Origin: JADMJV01 sp964649085 | GTDB lineage: Bacteria > Vulcanimicrobiota > Xenobia > Xenobiales > JADMJV01 | DNA: 64,000 nucleotides | Direction: 5' to 3' | Assembly (NCBI GenBank): GCA_964649085.1 | Contig: CAZYPN010000002.1 | Span: forward strand, 124,001-188,000 | In this document: positions 9,651-17,630 of the stretch, in pieces | Numbering within the stretch: position 1 is the first letter of the stretch | Layout of the letters: each line of letters starts with the position of its first letter | Translations under genes and position numbers: made by a program | The notes under the pieces: model-generated | What the model was told of the DNA's origin: nothing | The model's input: only the letters and a program-made list of their open reading frames with translations | Databases searched by the model: none

Positions 9651-9686
9651 AGAAAAACAGAGGACCCCAGGGTCCTCTGTTTTTCT
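9651..9686 (+). terminator. Strong Rho-independent terminator after the pilin gene
   Basis: A 17-base perfect inverted repeat with a tiny loop (arms AGAAAAACAGAGGACCC and its complement) spans these 36 bases. The GC-rich core is flanked by A5 on the left and T5 on the right, so it should stop transcription in both directions. It isolates the pilin gene from the following coiled-coil gene. Confidence 0.93.
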
Positions 9687-9746
9687 GTCGAAGCAGGAGC
9701 CTGATGTTGTGTCGTCACTTCCAGAAATCCTCGAGGTTCGACCAGG

Positions 9747-11819
9747 GTGAATCCTAAAAAAGGCCTGGTTGGCAAGGAGTTACCCGTCGCATCCAAGCAA
9801 GGCTCCGCCAAAGGTGGGGCAGCGAAGCCTGCGCTTGGGTCGAAGATGGCTTCTCAGAAAGACCTTACCAAAGGATCCAGCGGCAAGAGCCTGCTTACCC
9901 TGGAAGAGGTTGGCGAACGGCTTCGCGTCGGCGAATCACACGTTCAGAATTGGCTTAAAGATGGACTCCTGAAGGGCTCGTCTCAGGGTGTACAGCCTTA
10001 CGAACTGGAAAAGTTTCGCGCCAAGTACCATCAAGAAATCACGAGGGCTCAAAACGCGCCGCAACGTTCCGAAAAACGAGCCGAGCCCAAACCACAGCCA
10101 ACCCCAACGAAGAAAAAACCCGTTGTTGAGAAGGACAAGGCAAGCGTCCCCGCGCCGGAGCCTTCTCCGGGTCCGATCGCTTCGGTGTTCGCCGCACTCG
10201 GTTCGGTGTTGAGCAACCTGCTTCGCTCCAAGAAAAAACCGGCCAAGACCGCCCCTTATGTGCGACCTCCAGAAATCGACGAGGACTCGATCGAATTCGA
10301 TGAGCCTGTCGTGGCCCCCATCGCCGCCACTGCAGTAACGGCCCACATTTCCCGCAGCAAGGTCACTTCGGCTGAAGAACTGGTACCGCCGCCAGCCCCA
10401 AGCCAGGAAGTCTGGCCCAGCCTGGAAGACCTGTCCAGCCAGACCTCCAGCACGCCTACCTGGCTGCAGGCGAGTTCCGAACCCGGTGACGTCCATGAAA
10501 CATTGATCCTCAGAGCGGATCAAATTCAACAGGCGATGCGCGCGGCACCGACTCCACCCTCCACGAGCGAGGGTCTGGGCTCCGCTTCTCTGGCCCGCGA
10601 ACTCCAAGAAGAAAAGCAGAGAAATCAGAAACTCCTGCAGCAACTGCAGGACCAGCGGCGCATTGAACTCGATCTTCAGGATGAAATGGAGACGCTCAAA
10701 CAACGCCTCGACCTCAGCGTGAATAGCGAGCGCGAAGTCCGAGCCCAGCTCAAGCGAAGCCGTCAGGAACTGCAGACGGCTTTGGAGGAATTGGAGCAAC
10801 GACCACCGGCGGGAATGCACGATCCAGAAGAGACTCGCAAACTGCTGGAGGAGAAGCAGGCCTGGGAGGCCGAGCGCACCCACCTTCTTCAGCAGAATGC
10901 CCAACTGGATCAGCGCAAATCCCTGTTGGAGCAACAAATCGAGCGCCTTCGAGCCCAGGCCGAAGAGATTCGCCAGCACGGGCTTCAGTGGCATCAACTG
11001 GCGACCAAGCAGGACCAGCAACTCAGGGCACTCAAGCAGCAGCATTCCGACCTGGAAGTCGAGGCTGAGCGCGCATTGGCCGAACTTGAACGGCGCGTGG
11101 TCGAATCGGAGGCAGTTCGAGCCAGAGCCGAAGCCGCCTATCAACAGATGGCCAGCCGTGCCCAGAGCCTGCAGAGCCAACTCGAAGACATGGAGCGCCT
11201 GAGCGGCGGGAACGCTTTTGCCGAACTCCAGGCCCGTGACCACAAGATTCTCCAACTGCAGGCCAGGGCTGAACAGTTTCAAGCGTCCATCGCCTCTCTG
11301 GAAAGTCAGCAACGCGCGCAAATTCAACGCTGGGAACAGGAACTACAGGCATCGGCCAGTTGGGTGCAAAAATTGACCGACGCGGTAGCCCAACGAGACC
11401 GACGAATCCAGGAACTTGAGGCTCAAGTGGCCCAAGCCGGGGCCCGAGAAAGCAACTTCAACGAGGAAGAACTCAAGTCTCAAGTGATGTCGCTAAGGGT
11501 AGAACTGACCTCGCTTCGGCGCAACTATGAGATCATTACCTTGCAGGCGAAGAATTTGGAAAATCAACTCCAGGAAGCCCGTAGAACTGCCGCTCCGGCT
11601 CCCATCACCCCTCCCCCTGCGGCACCGGCTCCCTCGCCAGTGGCAGCTCCGCCGGTACTCAGCCTGGACATCAGCCCCAAGGCCCCGCCCCAGGATGAAG
11701 AGGGAGGGTTCCGGCGCCGCCTGAACAACCGCCTCCGGGCCCTGGGCGTAGGATCGGAAGAACGGACCGGCGGGCTGGAGCCACCTCCTTTCTTGGAACT
11801 GGAACTTCCGGAAAGTTGA
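9747..11819 (+). CDS. HTH-domain protein with long coiled coil
   Basis: 690 residues, GTG start at 9747 with GAGG upstream; ATG 9846 is an alternative. After a basic, low-complexity head, residues about 49-95 form a MerR/excisionase-type helix-turn-helix (LLTLEEVGERLRVGESHVQNW, then DGLLKGSS). Next come a Lys/Pro-rich linker and a short Leu-rich amphipathic stretch (about 145-160). A Gln/Glu-rich coiled coil runs from about 285 to 625, followed by a Pro/Ala linker and a short conserved-looking tail with RLNNRLRALGV. The mix suggests a protein that binds DNA or another ligand at one end and oligomerises through a long rod, but no known family is matched. It lies between the pilin terminator and the repeated-domain gene, 89 bases upstream of the latter. 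Confidence 0.8.
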   Translation: MNPKKGLVGKELPVASKQGSAKGGAAKPALGSKMASQKDLTKGSSGKSLLTLEEVGERLRVGESHVQNWLKDGLLKGSSQGVQPYELEKFRAKYHQEITRAQNAPQRSEKRAEPKPQPTPTKKKPVVEKDKASVPAPEPSPGPIASVFAALGSVLSNLLRSKKKPAKTAPYVRPPEIDEDSIEFDEPVVAPIAATAVTAHISRSKVTSAEELVPPPAPSQEVWPSLEDLSSQTSSTPTWLQASSEPGDVHETLILRADQIQQAMRAAPTPPSTSEGLGSASLARELQEEKQRNQKLLQQLQDQRRIELDLQDEMETLKQRLDLSVNSEREVRAQLKRSRQELQTALEELEQRPPAGMHDPEETRKLLEEKQAWEAERTHLLQQNAQLDQRKSLLEQQIERLRAQAEEIRQHGLQWHQLATKQDQQLRALKQQHSDLEVEAERALAELERRVVESEAVRARAEAAYQQMASRAQSLQSQLEDMERLSGGNAFAELQARDHKILQLQARAEQFQASIASLESQQRAQIQRWEQELQASASWVQKLTDAVAQRDRRIQELEAQVAQAGARESNFNEEELKSQVMSLRVELTSLRRNYEIITLQAKNLENQLQEARRTAAPAPITPPPAAPAPSPVAAPPVLSLDISPKAPPQDEEGGFRRRLNNRLRALGVGSEERTGGLEPPPFLELELPES

Positions 11820-11908
11820 GCAACAGCCAACTGTGCAGACCTGGAGGGAGTCGTTCCCAATTGCGCAAAGGACCGGGCAGAGTCTATGAGGAGCGCAGCC
11901 GCTAGGCC

Positions 11909-13676
11909 ATGTCGGATTCCATCTCGGGTGTTATCATACCGCTGGTCATCCCCGTTGACGCACCTTCTTCACTAAGCAGTTGCGTCAAGGCCCTGGCGAG
12001 CCACTTAGAAAATTCCGATTTCGGTAATGCCTGCCTCCAGCTTCAGCAGTGTTTTTGCTACCTGACCTGGCACTTTGCAGACTTCAGTGCTCGCCACCTC
12101 ACCCAACTGGGGGCAGAATCGGTTCCCTGCAGCTCGTTCGGCCACGCGCGTGCTGCCGAGCACCTGAGTACGCTACAGCAGAACCTGGACGGCCTTGCCG
12201 AGATCGCCAGTCGCCATTCGGAGGCAGGCGATATCTTTCGGGTTTTTTACGTAGGCGGTTTACGAGCCCGCCAGAGTTCCCCCCGACGTCACACGAGACT
12301 GCTCGGCCTGGGTGGTCAAACCATTCGAGGCTATCGCAATCTCCTGGATTGGTGCCAGCTGGAAATTGGCGAAGAAGACCTGGCTGGCGAAATGCGTTGC
12401 CAGAGGGAGTTACGGCGCTATCTGCCGATTTTGAGGGAGTGGCTTGACTCATCGTCCGGTCATTTTCGCCAAATCAAGGGTTTCGACTGGTATCAACAGG
12501 CTCTAGCAGCCACCGACTTAGAAGAAGACCCTGGCGCCAGTACGGTTGCGCCCCCCAAAATGAACCCCGAGGTCCTCTCGGAACTCACTCCGGTAGAAGG
12601 TGTTCCGCCCACGCCCGGGTTGGCCTCTCTGCCCTCCGCGGTGCTTTTCCAGGGGCACCAGGTACTCTTCGAGCGGGAACTGGAAGCCGGAAAGTCAGCG
12701 GAAGCGGCCACGGCGCTGGGACGGCTCTCAGGCCTGATCGTGTCCTACATGTTCGCGATCTCCGCGGCCGCACTCCGATTGATTGGCCAGCTCGATTCGG
12801 CTCTTGAGAAGCGAATCGACACTCCGCTTACTCTGCGACAAAAGCAGACCAGTCTGAGTTTTTTGCTGAAATCACTCGCTCAACACCAGTCTGCTCATCC
12901 TTTGATTGAAAAAGTCGCTCGAGCCATGGCCGCTCCCACGGGGGGCAAGCTTCATCCCTGGTATTCAGGCAGTTGGGGAGGGGGTCACACTTTCGCCGAA
13001 TTCTGCCAATCGCCCGAGCCCCCCGATAACTGGGAAGAGCGATTTTTGCCCGGGGTTCGCCTCTTCTTCCAACAGTTCGCCGCCTGGTTCGCGGAAGCCG
13101 AGCACTATTTCCAGCTCGACGCCGGTCGGGGAACCCTGGGAATGACGATCCAACTGGGCGACGATCACCTGGAAGTCGATCGCAAAGCCTTGCTACTCGA
13201 AGCCACTGCCTTGAAACTCAGTGCTGCCGAGTTCCAGCATCTGCTATCTCCAAAGCAGGCCGAACCCCAGCCCGAGGTCGTTGAGGCGGCCCCCGTCGAG
13301 GCCGCCGAAGCCCCTCCCGAACCCCAGCCCGAAGTGGCTGAGGCAGCCCCCGTCGAGGCCGCCGAAGCCTCTCCTGAACCCCAGCCCGAGGCGGTTGAGG
13401 CAGCCCCCGTCGAGGCCGCCGAGGCCCCTGCCGAACCTCAGGCCGAGGTGGTTGAGGCAGCCCCTGTCGAGGCCGCCGAGGCCCCTGCCGAACCCCAGTC
13501 CGAGGTGGTTGAGGCAGCCCCCGTCGAGGCCGCCGAGGCCCCTCCCGAACCCCAGCCCGAGGTGGTTGAGGCAGCCCCCGTCGAGGCCGCCGAAGCCCCT
13601 CCCGAACCCCAGCCCGAGGTCGTTGAGGCAGCCCCCGTCGAGGCCGCCGAAGCCCCTCCCGAACCCCAGCCCGAGG
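11909..13676 (+). CDS. Large repeated-domain protein, N-terminal part (gene interrupted by scaffold gap)
   Basis: The first 589 codons of a gene that continues after the N-run at 13777. Residues about 25-185 and 245-440 are helix-rich and resemble each other and two later copies. The second copy has the sequence FLPGVRLFFQQF followed by DDHLEVDRKALLL, matching LQDFFQQS...YLELVD in copy three. From about residue 450 the protein is a Pro/Ala/Glu tandem repeat. No catalytic motif or signal peptide is seen. The frame read through the 100 Ns gives a false peptide after 13776; the real frame resumes in the next entry. Family not recognised. Confidence 0.75.
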
Positions 13677-13876
13677 NNNNNNNNNNNNNNNNNNNNNNNN
13701 NNNNNNNNNNNNNNNNNNNNNNNNNNNNNNNNNNNNNNNNNNNNNNNNNNNNNNNNNNNNNNNNNNNNNNNNNNNNGTCGAGGCTCACGAACCCCAGCCC
13801 GAGGTCGTTGAGGCAGCCCCCGTCGAGGCTCACGAACCCCAGCCCGAGGTCATTGAAGCAGCCCCCGTCGAGGCCG
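13258..13876 (+). repeat. Tandem 57-bp coding repeat (Glu-Pro-Gln-Pro / Val-Glu-Ala-Ala), broken by the gap
   Basis: At least seven near-identical 57-base units, each encoding 19 residues of the form EVVEAAPVEAAEAPPEPQP, precede the gap. After the gap the units shorten to 45 bases (EVVEAAPVEAHEPQP). Very high identity between neighbouring units explains why assembly failed here. The repeat is in frame on both sides and forms a flexible acidic linker between domain copies two and three. Confidence 0.95.
13677..13776. other. Assembly gap (100 N placeholder)
   Basis: Exactly 100 Ns sit inside the tandem repeat. The sequence stops after GAGG and resumes at GTCGAGGCTCAC. Joining the repeat in register needs 17 bases plus whole units (57 or 45 bases), that is, a true length of 2 modulo 3, whereas 100 is 1 modulo 3. 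The N count is therefore not the real length, and the apparent frame change across it is an artefact. Confidence 0.95.
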
Positions 13877-15864
13877 CTCTGGAACCATTTGAGTTTCAAA
13901 CCGCTGAAGAGCTCGGCTGGTCGGGCCCGGAGGTCCTTCTGCAACTGTGGGACCGAGGCCGGGAAGGCAACTGGCTCACACTGGGATTTCTGATTCAGTA
14001 TACGGTAGGACTGGAACTGGAATGGATGCGCCTGAACGACCAGGAGCCACCCGACTGGCCATCCACCGCACTTGAATGCCTGCAGCTTCTGGCCGCGCGT
14101 CTCAGTGACGATGCTGACCTTCAGCCCTGGTTGGCCGTTCTACGCGGAGGCCCCCTCGGTGACTGGCTTTTTTCCCAAGATCTTCAGCGACAGTTGCAAG
14201 AATCAGAACTTCCATCACTGGCCGATGCGCGTATCTCTCAATGGATTCAGGACCTGCAGGATTTTTTCCAGCAGTCTGAACAAATGTTCGAGGAACCCTC
14301 AAGCACACAGATGCTCGAAGGCGTAGTGATCTATCAGGATCAGTACCTGGAACTTGTCGACCACCCCATCAACCTCGCCGACCGGCTCAACTCATTCTGG
14401 CCGGATTCGCAGCCCTCCCAGGTCGTGGATGTCGTCGCCCAGGCCGAAGCGGCTCAAGACGACGAAGGAGAAGCGTCAGCCGAAGCCTCCTTTAACCTGG
14501 AGTTACTGCCCGCTGAGGCCCGAGAGTACTTCGGTGAACTCTGGCAATCCGGAGAATTGAACCCTGAAGGTCTCGTCTGCCTTCTCGAATTTCTCATCCA
14601 ATATTTTTCCGGGCTTCTGACGGCTGCCGCGATCCAGGAAGCCGAGCTTGAGGCCTCCCACCTGAGTGCCTGGCGAGTGGACTCGAACCTGCTCGAACGC
14701 CTGGAAATGTTGCAGCAAGTGCTCAAAGAAACCTCCGATCAAGGGGAGACTTTGCCCTTACTCCGGGCCATCTTCTTGGACTCTGCCCTCAGCGATCTGT
14801 GGGCCACCTGCGCTCCAGACCTGGTAGATGACCTTTACCACCTGCGAGAAGGGGATGAAAGTTCAACACCTCGCCTCCGCCAGCTGGCCCAGTGCTGGCT
14901 TTCAGCCTCGCAAGACCTCCTGAGCCAGATCGAAAATCTTTGCGAGCCGATTGATGCCGCCGGAAAACTCGAAATCGTTGGTCAACGAGACGAACTGTTC
15001 ATGGAACTTGTCGACCCTGAATTTTCCATCTGGCTCATTGCTCCCGGCGAACCCGACTGGCGCAACACCGTCCTCTACAGCAACCTGCATCGCGAAGCTG
15101 CACCTGCCGAAGTGCTTCTGGGCTCGGAAGAAGGAGACACCCTTCTGGGCGGAGGCATTGTCGACAGCGGCGACGACTTCTTTAGCGAGGCCCCCGAGGT
15201 TCAGATCGATTCTCTGTTCCGTGAACCAGCCACTGAGACCCGGGCGCCCAGCTCACCCCGACCCAAACTGGTAGTAGCCGAGCCCGAAGCCACGACACCC
15301 GCGCCTTCCGCGAGCAAAGAGCTGCGGCTGAACGAAATGATGGAGCAACTGCTGCAGCAGCCGGAGGAGCCCGCCGCCGAGGCTGCCCCAGCCGAACCGA
15401 CGCAGGCCGAAGCTGTCCCGCAGGGGGCTGGCGAGGCCATCTCCGAGAAGCGGGTCCCGGCTCGCCTGGACGCTCCCCAAAAGACCGAGAAAATGCCGGA
15501 GTACATCGTCGTAGACCCTCCGGCTCTGGCCTACACCATTCACTACGTTGGCAAAGAAGGACCTCACCACTCGGGCAATATCGAGATCCGCAATGAAGGC
15601 GGAGGGGTGCTCAAAGGAACGGTCAAGTCCAACCATCCTTGCTTGCGGGTCAAGCCGAGTATGTTTCGCAGCAACGAAGCTGAAATTGCCTACTGGATCG
15701 ACGACGCCGATCGCCCCTCCAATCTGGCCAAAATCGGACTGACCTTCCACTTTTCGGGTCAAAAAGTAGAGTTGCCCATTGAAAAGCTCCTCCCTGATAC
15801 GAAGTTCAAACAGCTGGCCAAGAAGGTCCTGGGCCTGGTGAAGAATTTGGGCCCCAAGAAGTAA
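13777..15864 (+). CDS. Large repeated-domain protein, C-terminal part, with terminal Ig-like domain
   Basis: The frame from GTC at 13777 is open to TAA 15862-15864 and starts with the same Pro/Glu repeat that ends before the gap, so this is the C-terminal half of the 11909 gene; the ATG at 14026 is internal. It holds two more copies of the helical domain (about 13889-14440 and 14500-15100). Each starts with a segment like LGFLIQYTVGLELE or LEFLIQYFSGLLTA and ends with YLELVDHP or FMELVDPE. A Pro/Ala linker follows. The last 110 residues look like a beta-sandwich (IEIRNEGGGVLKGTVKS, CLRVKPSMF), similar to Ig-like domains at the ends of some bacterial kinase and chaperone-like proteins. Function unknown. 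The rpsF promoter begins just after the stop codon. Confidence 0.75.
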   Translation, partial: VEAHEPQPEVVEAAPVEAHEPQPEVIEAAPVEAALEPFEFQTAEELGWSGPEVLLQLWDRGREGNWLTLGFLIQYTVGLELEWMRLNDQEPPDWPSTALECLQLLAARLSDDADLQPWLAVLRGGPLGDWLFSQDLQRQLQESELPSLADARISQWIQDLQDFFQQSEQMFEEPSSTQMLEGVVIYQDQYLELVDHPINLADRLNSFWPDSQPSQVVDVVAQAEAAQDDEGEASAEASFNLELLPAEAREYFGELWQSGELNPEGLVCLLEFLIQYFSGLLTAAAIQEAELEASHLSAWRVDSNLLERLEMLQQVLKETSDQGETLPLLRAIFLDSALSDLWATCAPDLVDDLYHLREGDESSTPRLRQLAQCWLSASQDLLSQIENLCEPIDAAGKLEIVGQRDELFMELVDPEFSIWLIAPGEPDWRNTVLYSNLHREAAPAEVLLGSEEGDTLLGGGIVDSGDDFFSEAPEVQIDSLFREPATETRAPSSPRPKLVVAEPEATTPAPSASKELRLNEMMEQLLQQPEEPAAEAAPAEPTQAEAVPQGAGEAISEKRVPARLDAPQKTEKMPEYIVVDPPALAYTIHYVGKEGPHHSGNIEIRNEGGGVLKGTVKSNHPCLRVKPSMFRSNEAEIAYWIDDADRPSNLAKIGLTFHFSGQKVELPIEKLLPDTKFKQLAKKVLGLVKNLGPKK

Positions 15865-15866
15865 AC

Positions 15867-15895
15867 TTGCAGGCTATTGACTGCGGTGATATAAT
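15867..15895 (+). promoter_or_regulatory. Sigma-70-type promoter of the rpsF operon
   Basis: TTGCAG (15867-15872), a 17-base spacer and a perfect TATAAT (15890-15895), about 75 bases upstream of the rpsF start. The -35 is a weak match (TTG only), but the spacing is ideal. Confidence 0.7.
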
Positions 15896-15907
15896 CCGCG
15901 GGATTTT

Positions 15908-15940
15908 GGCCTCAGAGGCCTTCCCACTCGCATAGCGAGT
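15908..15940 (+). promoter_or_regulatory. Structured 5' leader of the rpsF operon (two hairpins)
   Basis: Two small perfect hairpins sit between promoter and rpsF: GGCCT-CAG-AGGCC (15908-15920) and ACTCGC-ATA-GCGAGT (15926-15940). In many bacteria a leader RNA upstream of rpsF is bound by the S6:S18 pair for autoregulation. I could not confirm the specific CCG-loop motif of that element, so a regulatory role is only suggested by position and structure. Confidence 0.45.
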
Positions 15941-15969
15941 CAAAGTCCACGGGAAGAAAGGTACCCAAC

Positions 15970-16254
15970 GTGACCAAGTACGAAGCAACCTATATTGTCG
16001 ATCCCAATCTCACCGAGGAAGTGCACAACAACCTCGTAACTCGCCTGAACAGCACCGTCACCGACAACGGCGGTCAGGTCATTGACGTCAAAAACATGGG
16101 GCGTCGCCGCATGACCCACGAGATCAAAGGCAAAATCGAAGGCATCTATATTTGCATGCGATTCGACTCTGAGCCCTCTGTAGAGGCCGAACTCCATCGC
16201 CAACTCCGCCTCGCCGACGAAGTGCTGCGAAGCCTCACCATCCGCCTCAACTGA
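15970..16254 (+). CDS. rpsF: 30S ribosomal protein S6 (bS6)
   Basis: 94 residues, the normal length. It begins M-T-K-Y-E-A-T-Y-I-V-D-P-N-L, followed by the family's G-x-V-x-D-V-K-N-M-G-R-R-R-M and G-x-Y-I-C-M-R-F segments, and ends in VLRSLTIRLN. The start is GTG at 15970 with AAAGG upstream. S6 binds the central domain of 16S rRNA as a heterodimer with S18. It heads the operon with ssb, an S18 candidate, rplI, lonC and dnaB, the classic order in many bacteria. The S18 partner encoded here is strongly diverged, yet S6 itself looks conventional. Confidence 0.96.
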   Translation: MTKYEATYIVDPNLTEEVHNNLVTRLNSTVTDNGGQVIDVKNMGRRRMTHEIKGKIEGIYICMRFDSEPSVEAELHRQLRLADEVLRSLTIRLN

Positions 16255-16303
16255 CCGCACCTCCGCCCTGGTGGGCACTTTGTATAGATGATTGGAGTCG
16301 CCA

Positions 16304-16750
16304 ATGGCCTCAATGAACGTGGTAGTCCTGATCGGTCGGGTGGTTGGTCCTCCCGAACTTCGCTACACCCCCGGCGGGAAAGCAGTGGCTCAGTTTACCA
16401 TTGCTGTCGACCGCTCGCGAGGCAAGGGCGACAACAAAGAAACCGATTTCGTTCCGGTGGTCGCCTGGGAGCGCCTCGGAGAGATTTGCAATGAGTATTT
16501 GACCAAGGGGAAACTGATCTCCATTCAGGGCGCTTTGCGAACCCGCACCTATGAGACTCAGGATGGCCAGAAGCGCAAAGCGTTCGAAGTCGTCGCCTCT
16601 GAGATGCAAATGCTCTCAAGCGGCGCCGGCGAGCGAGCGGGCAGCGGTGAAGCTCGCGGCAGCAAGGGCGGTGGTGGCTCGGTAAGTGGCTGGGGAAGCG
16701 ACCCGGGCTACTCCTCCGACGATCTTACCGTGGACGAAATACCCTTCTGA
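16304..16750 (+). CDS. ssb: Single-stranded DNA-binding protein
   Basis: 148 residues from ATG 16304, which has GGAG at ideal spacing; a TTG 12 bases upstream and an ATG 9 bases downstream are alternatives. An OB-fold covers residues 1 to about 108 (MNVVVLIGRVVGPPELRYTP, then the family's D-F-V-P-V-V-A-W and G-K-L-I-S-I-Q-G stretches). A Gly/Ser-rich flexible linker and the acidic tip DDLTVDEIPF follow, the conserved tail that recruits replication and repair partners. It coats single-stranded DNA in replication, repair and recombination. It lies 49 bases after rpsF and 54 before the S18 candidate, in one operon with dnaB downstream. Confidence 0.96.
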   Translation: MASMNVVVLIGRVVGPPELRYTPGGKAVAQFTIAVDRSRGKGDNKETDFVPVVAWERLGEICNEYLTKGKLISIQGALRTRTYETQDGQKRKAFEVVASEMQMLSSGAGERAGSGEARGSKGGGGSVSGWGSDPGYSSDDLTVDEIPF

Positions 16751-16804
16751 AGCGATAGGAATCTTCGTCGAGCCGCGGAATCTAAGGAGAACACCGTAAG
16801 CTCG

Positions 16805-17020
16805 GTGAACCCCGTTGAGGAGGTCGAGTTGCCGGACCACGCGCGAGGCGGTCGACGGAACCGCAAGAAATTCACACGTCCTATCATGGTAGGGCTGGAC
16901 TCTCAGACCAAGGCTGCGGGTATTCCCAAGAACTCGGTTCTAGGTTTGCCCTTCGATCCGATGCCCATCCTGGCCAAGGTGTCGCGTAAAGCTCATCTCG
17001 CTTTACTCCCCTTACCCTGA
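16805..17020 (+). CDS. rpsR: Highly divergent 30S ribosomal protein S18 (bS18) candidate
   Basis: A 71-residue frame in the invariant rpsR slot between ssb and rplI, with AAGGAG at 16784-16789 and a GTG start at 16805 (15-base spacing, rather long). The C-terminal ILAKVSRKAHLALLPLP aligns without gaps to the S18 ending of the type ILAKTIKRARILGLLPF, and GIPKNSVLGL lines up with the G-K-I-L-P-x-R-x-T-G-x region. The head is basic (GGRRNRKKF), as in S18. Missing are the usual DYKD segment, the canonical I-x-x-R-x-T-G loop and zinc cysteines. It might be the working S18, or a decayed copy with the real one elsewhere. Gene identity rests on synteny plus this alignment made by eye. Confidence 0.6.
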   Translation: MNPVEEVELPDHARGGRRNRKKFTRPIMVGLDSQTKAAGIPKNSVLGLPFDPMPILAKVSRKAHLALLPLP

Positions 17021-17023
17021 GTT

Positions 17024-17052
17024 CCGGTCTCTGCTCTATCAGCAGAGTCCGG
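17024..17052 (+). promoter_or_regulatory. Hairpin between the S18 candidate and rplI
   Basis: CCGG-T-CTCTGCT, loop CTATC, AGCAGAG-T-CCGG: eleven paired bases with one T-T mismatch, right after the S18 stop. A second, weaker hairpin (GGCC-AGCTTC-GGCC) follows at about 17065-17078. There is no T-tract, so it is not a standard terminator; it may be a processing or attenuation element. The remaining 163-base gap to rplI shows no other gene. Confidence 0.55.
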
Positions 17053-17183
17053 AGACCAGGCTGAGGCCAGCTTCGGCCCTCGGACCGCATGAGCAGGTCT
17101 GCCAGGCCTGCATTTCTTTGCGTTGACTACGGTGGGCTTCTTCCGCCCCTCTTGCCCGCTACTTTTACACATCTGGAGTCACG

Positions 17184-17630
17184 ATGAAGCTTGTACTTTT
17201 GCAAGACGTCAAAAATATCGGCAAGAAGGGGGCCGTGGTGGATGTCGCCGACGGCTATGCACGCAACTTCTTGCTGCCAAAGAAACTGGCCACCCCAGCC
17301 ACCGACGGGGTGCTGCGATCGCTCAACAAGGAGGCGGCTGAACTCAAAGCTCGTCAGGCTCGAGAAAAGGAACTGGCCCAGGACCTGGCACGGCAACTGG
17401 AGTCGCGTCCGCTGCAGTTGTCGATTCGGGTTGGTGACAACGGCAAACCCTTCGGGTCCATCACCTCCTCAGACATCGCCGAGGCTATGGCTGCCCAGTT
17501 CAGCCACAAGGTCGACAAGAAGACCATCTCCCTGAAGGAACCCATCAAGAACATTGGAGAGCACCACGTAGCCGTGAAGCTTCACCCGGAAGTGACGGCA
17601 CGGCTGACGGTTCTGTTGGCAGCTCAGTAA
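17184..17630 (+). CDS. rplI: 50S ribosomal protein L9 (bL9)
   Basis: 148 residues. The N-terminal domain (MKLVLLQDVKNIGKKG, then V-D-V-A-D-G-Y-A-R-N-F-L-L-P) is the L9 signature. It is joined by the usual long alpha-helix (EAAELKARQAREKELAQDL) to a C-terminal domain with FGSITSSDIAEAM and KNIGEHHVAVKLHPEV. The start ATG 17184 has GGAG upstream. L9 binds domain V of 23S rRNA near the L1 stalk and helps keep frame. The stop TAA shares one base with the ATG of the LonC-type protease, so the two are translationally coupled. Confidence 0.97.
   Translation: MKLVLLQDVKNIGKKGAVVDVADGYARNFLLPKKLATPATDGVLRSLNKEAAELKARQAREKELAQDLARQLESRPLQLSIRVGDNGKPFGSITSSDIAEAMAAQFSHKVDKKTISLKEPIKNIGEHHVAVKLHPEVTARLTVLLAAQ

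Noticed and set aside
9936..11327. 463-residue minus-strand open frame opposite the HTH/coiled-coil gene
   Set aside because: It is a shadow of the codon bias in the plus-strand gene, whose HTH and heptad pattern are clear; the minus-strand product is Leu/Gly/Phe-rich without motifs.
13258..13876. CRISPR-like spacing of repeats
   Set aside because: Units are contiguous, in frame, without unique spacers, and encode a regular Pro/Glu peptide.
13777..13993. Continuation of the 11909 frame beyond the N-run to a stop at 13993
   Set aside because: It reads an out-of-frame Arg/Pro/Ser peptide; the repeat itself continues in the frame that leads to 15864.
17115..17183. TTGACT at about 17122 as an internal rplI promoter
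   Set aside because: No plausible -10 at 16-18 bases; the genes look like one operon.
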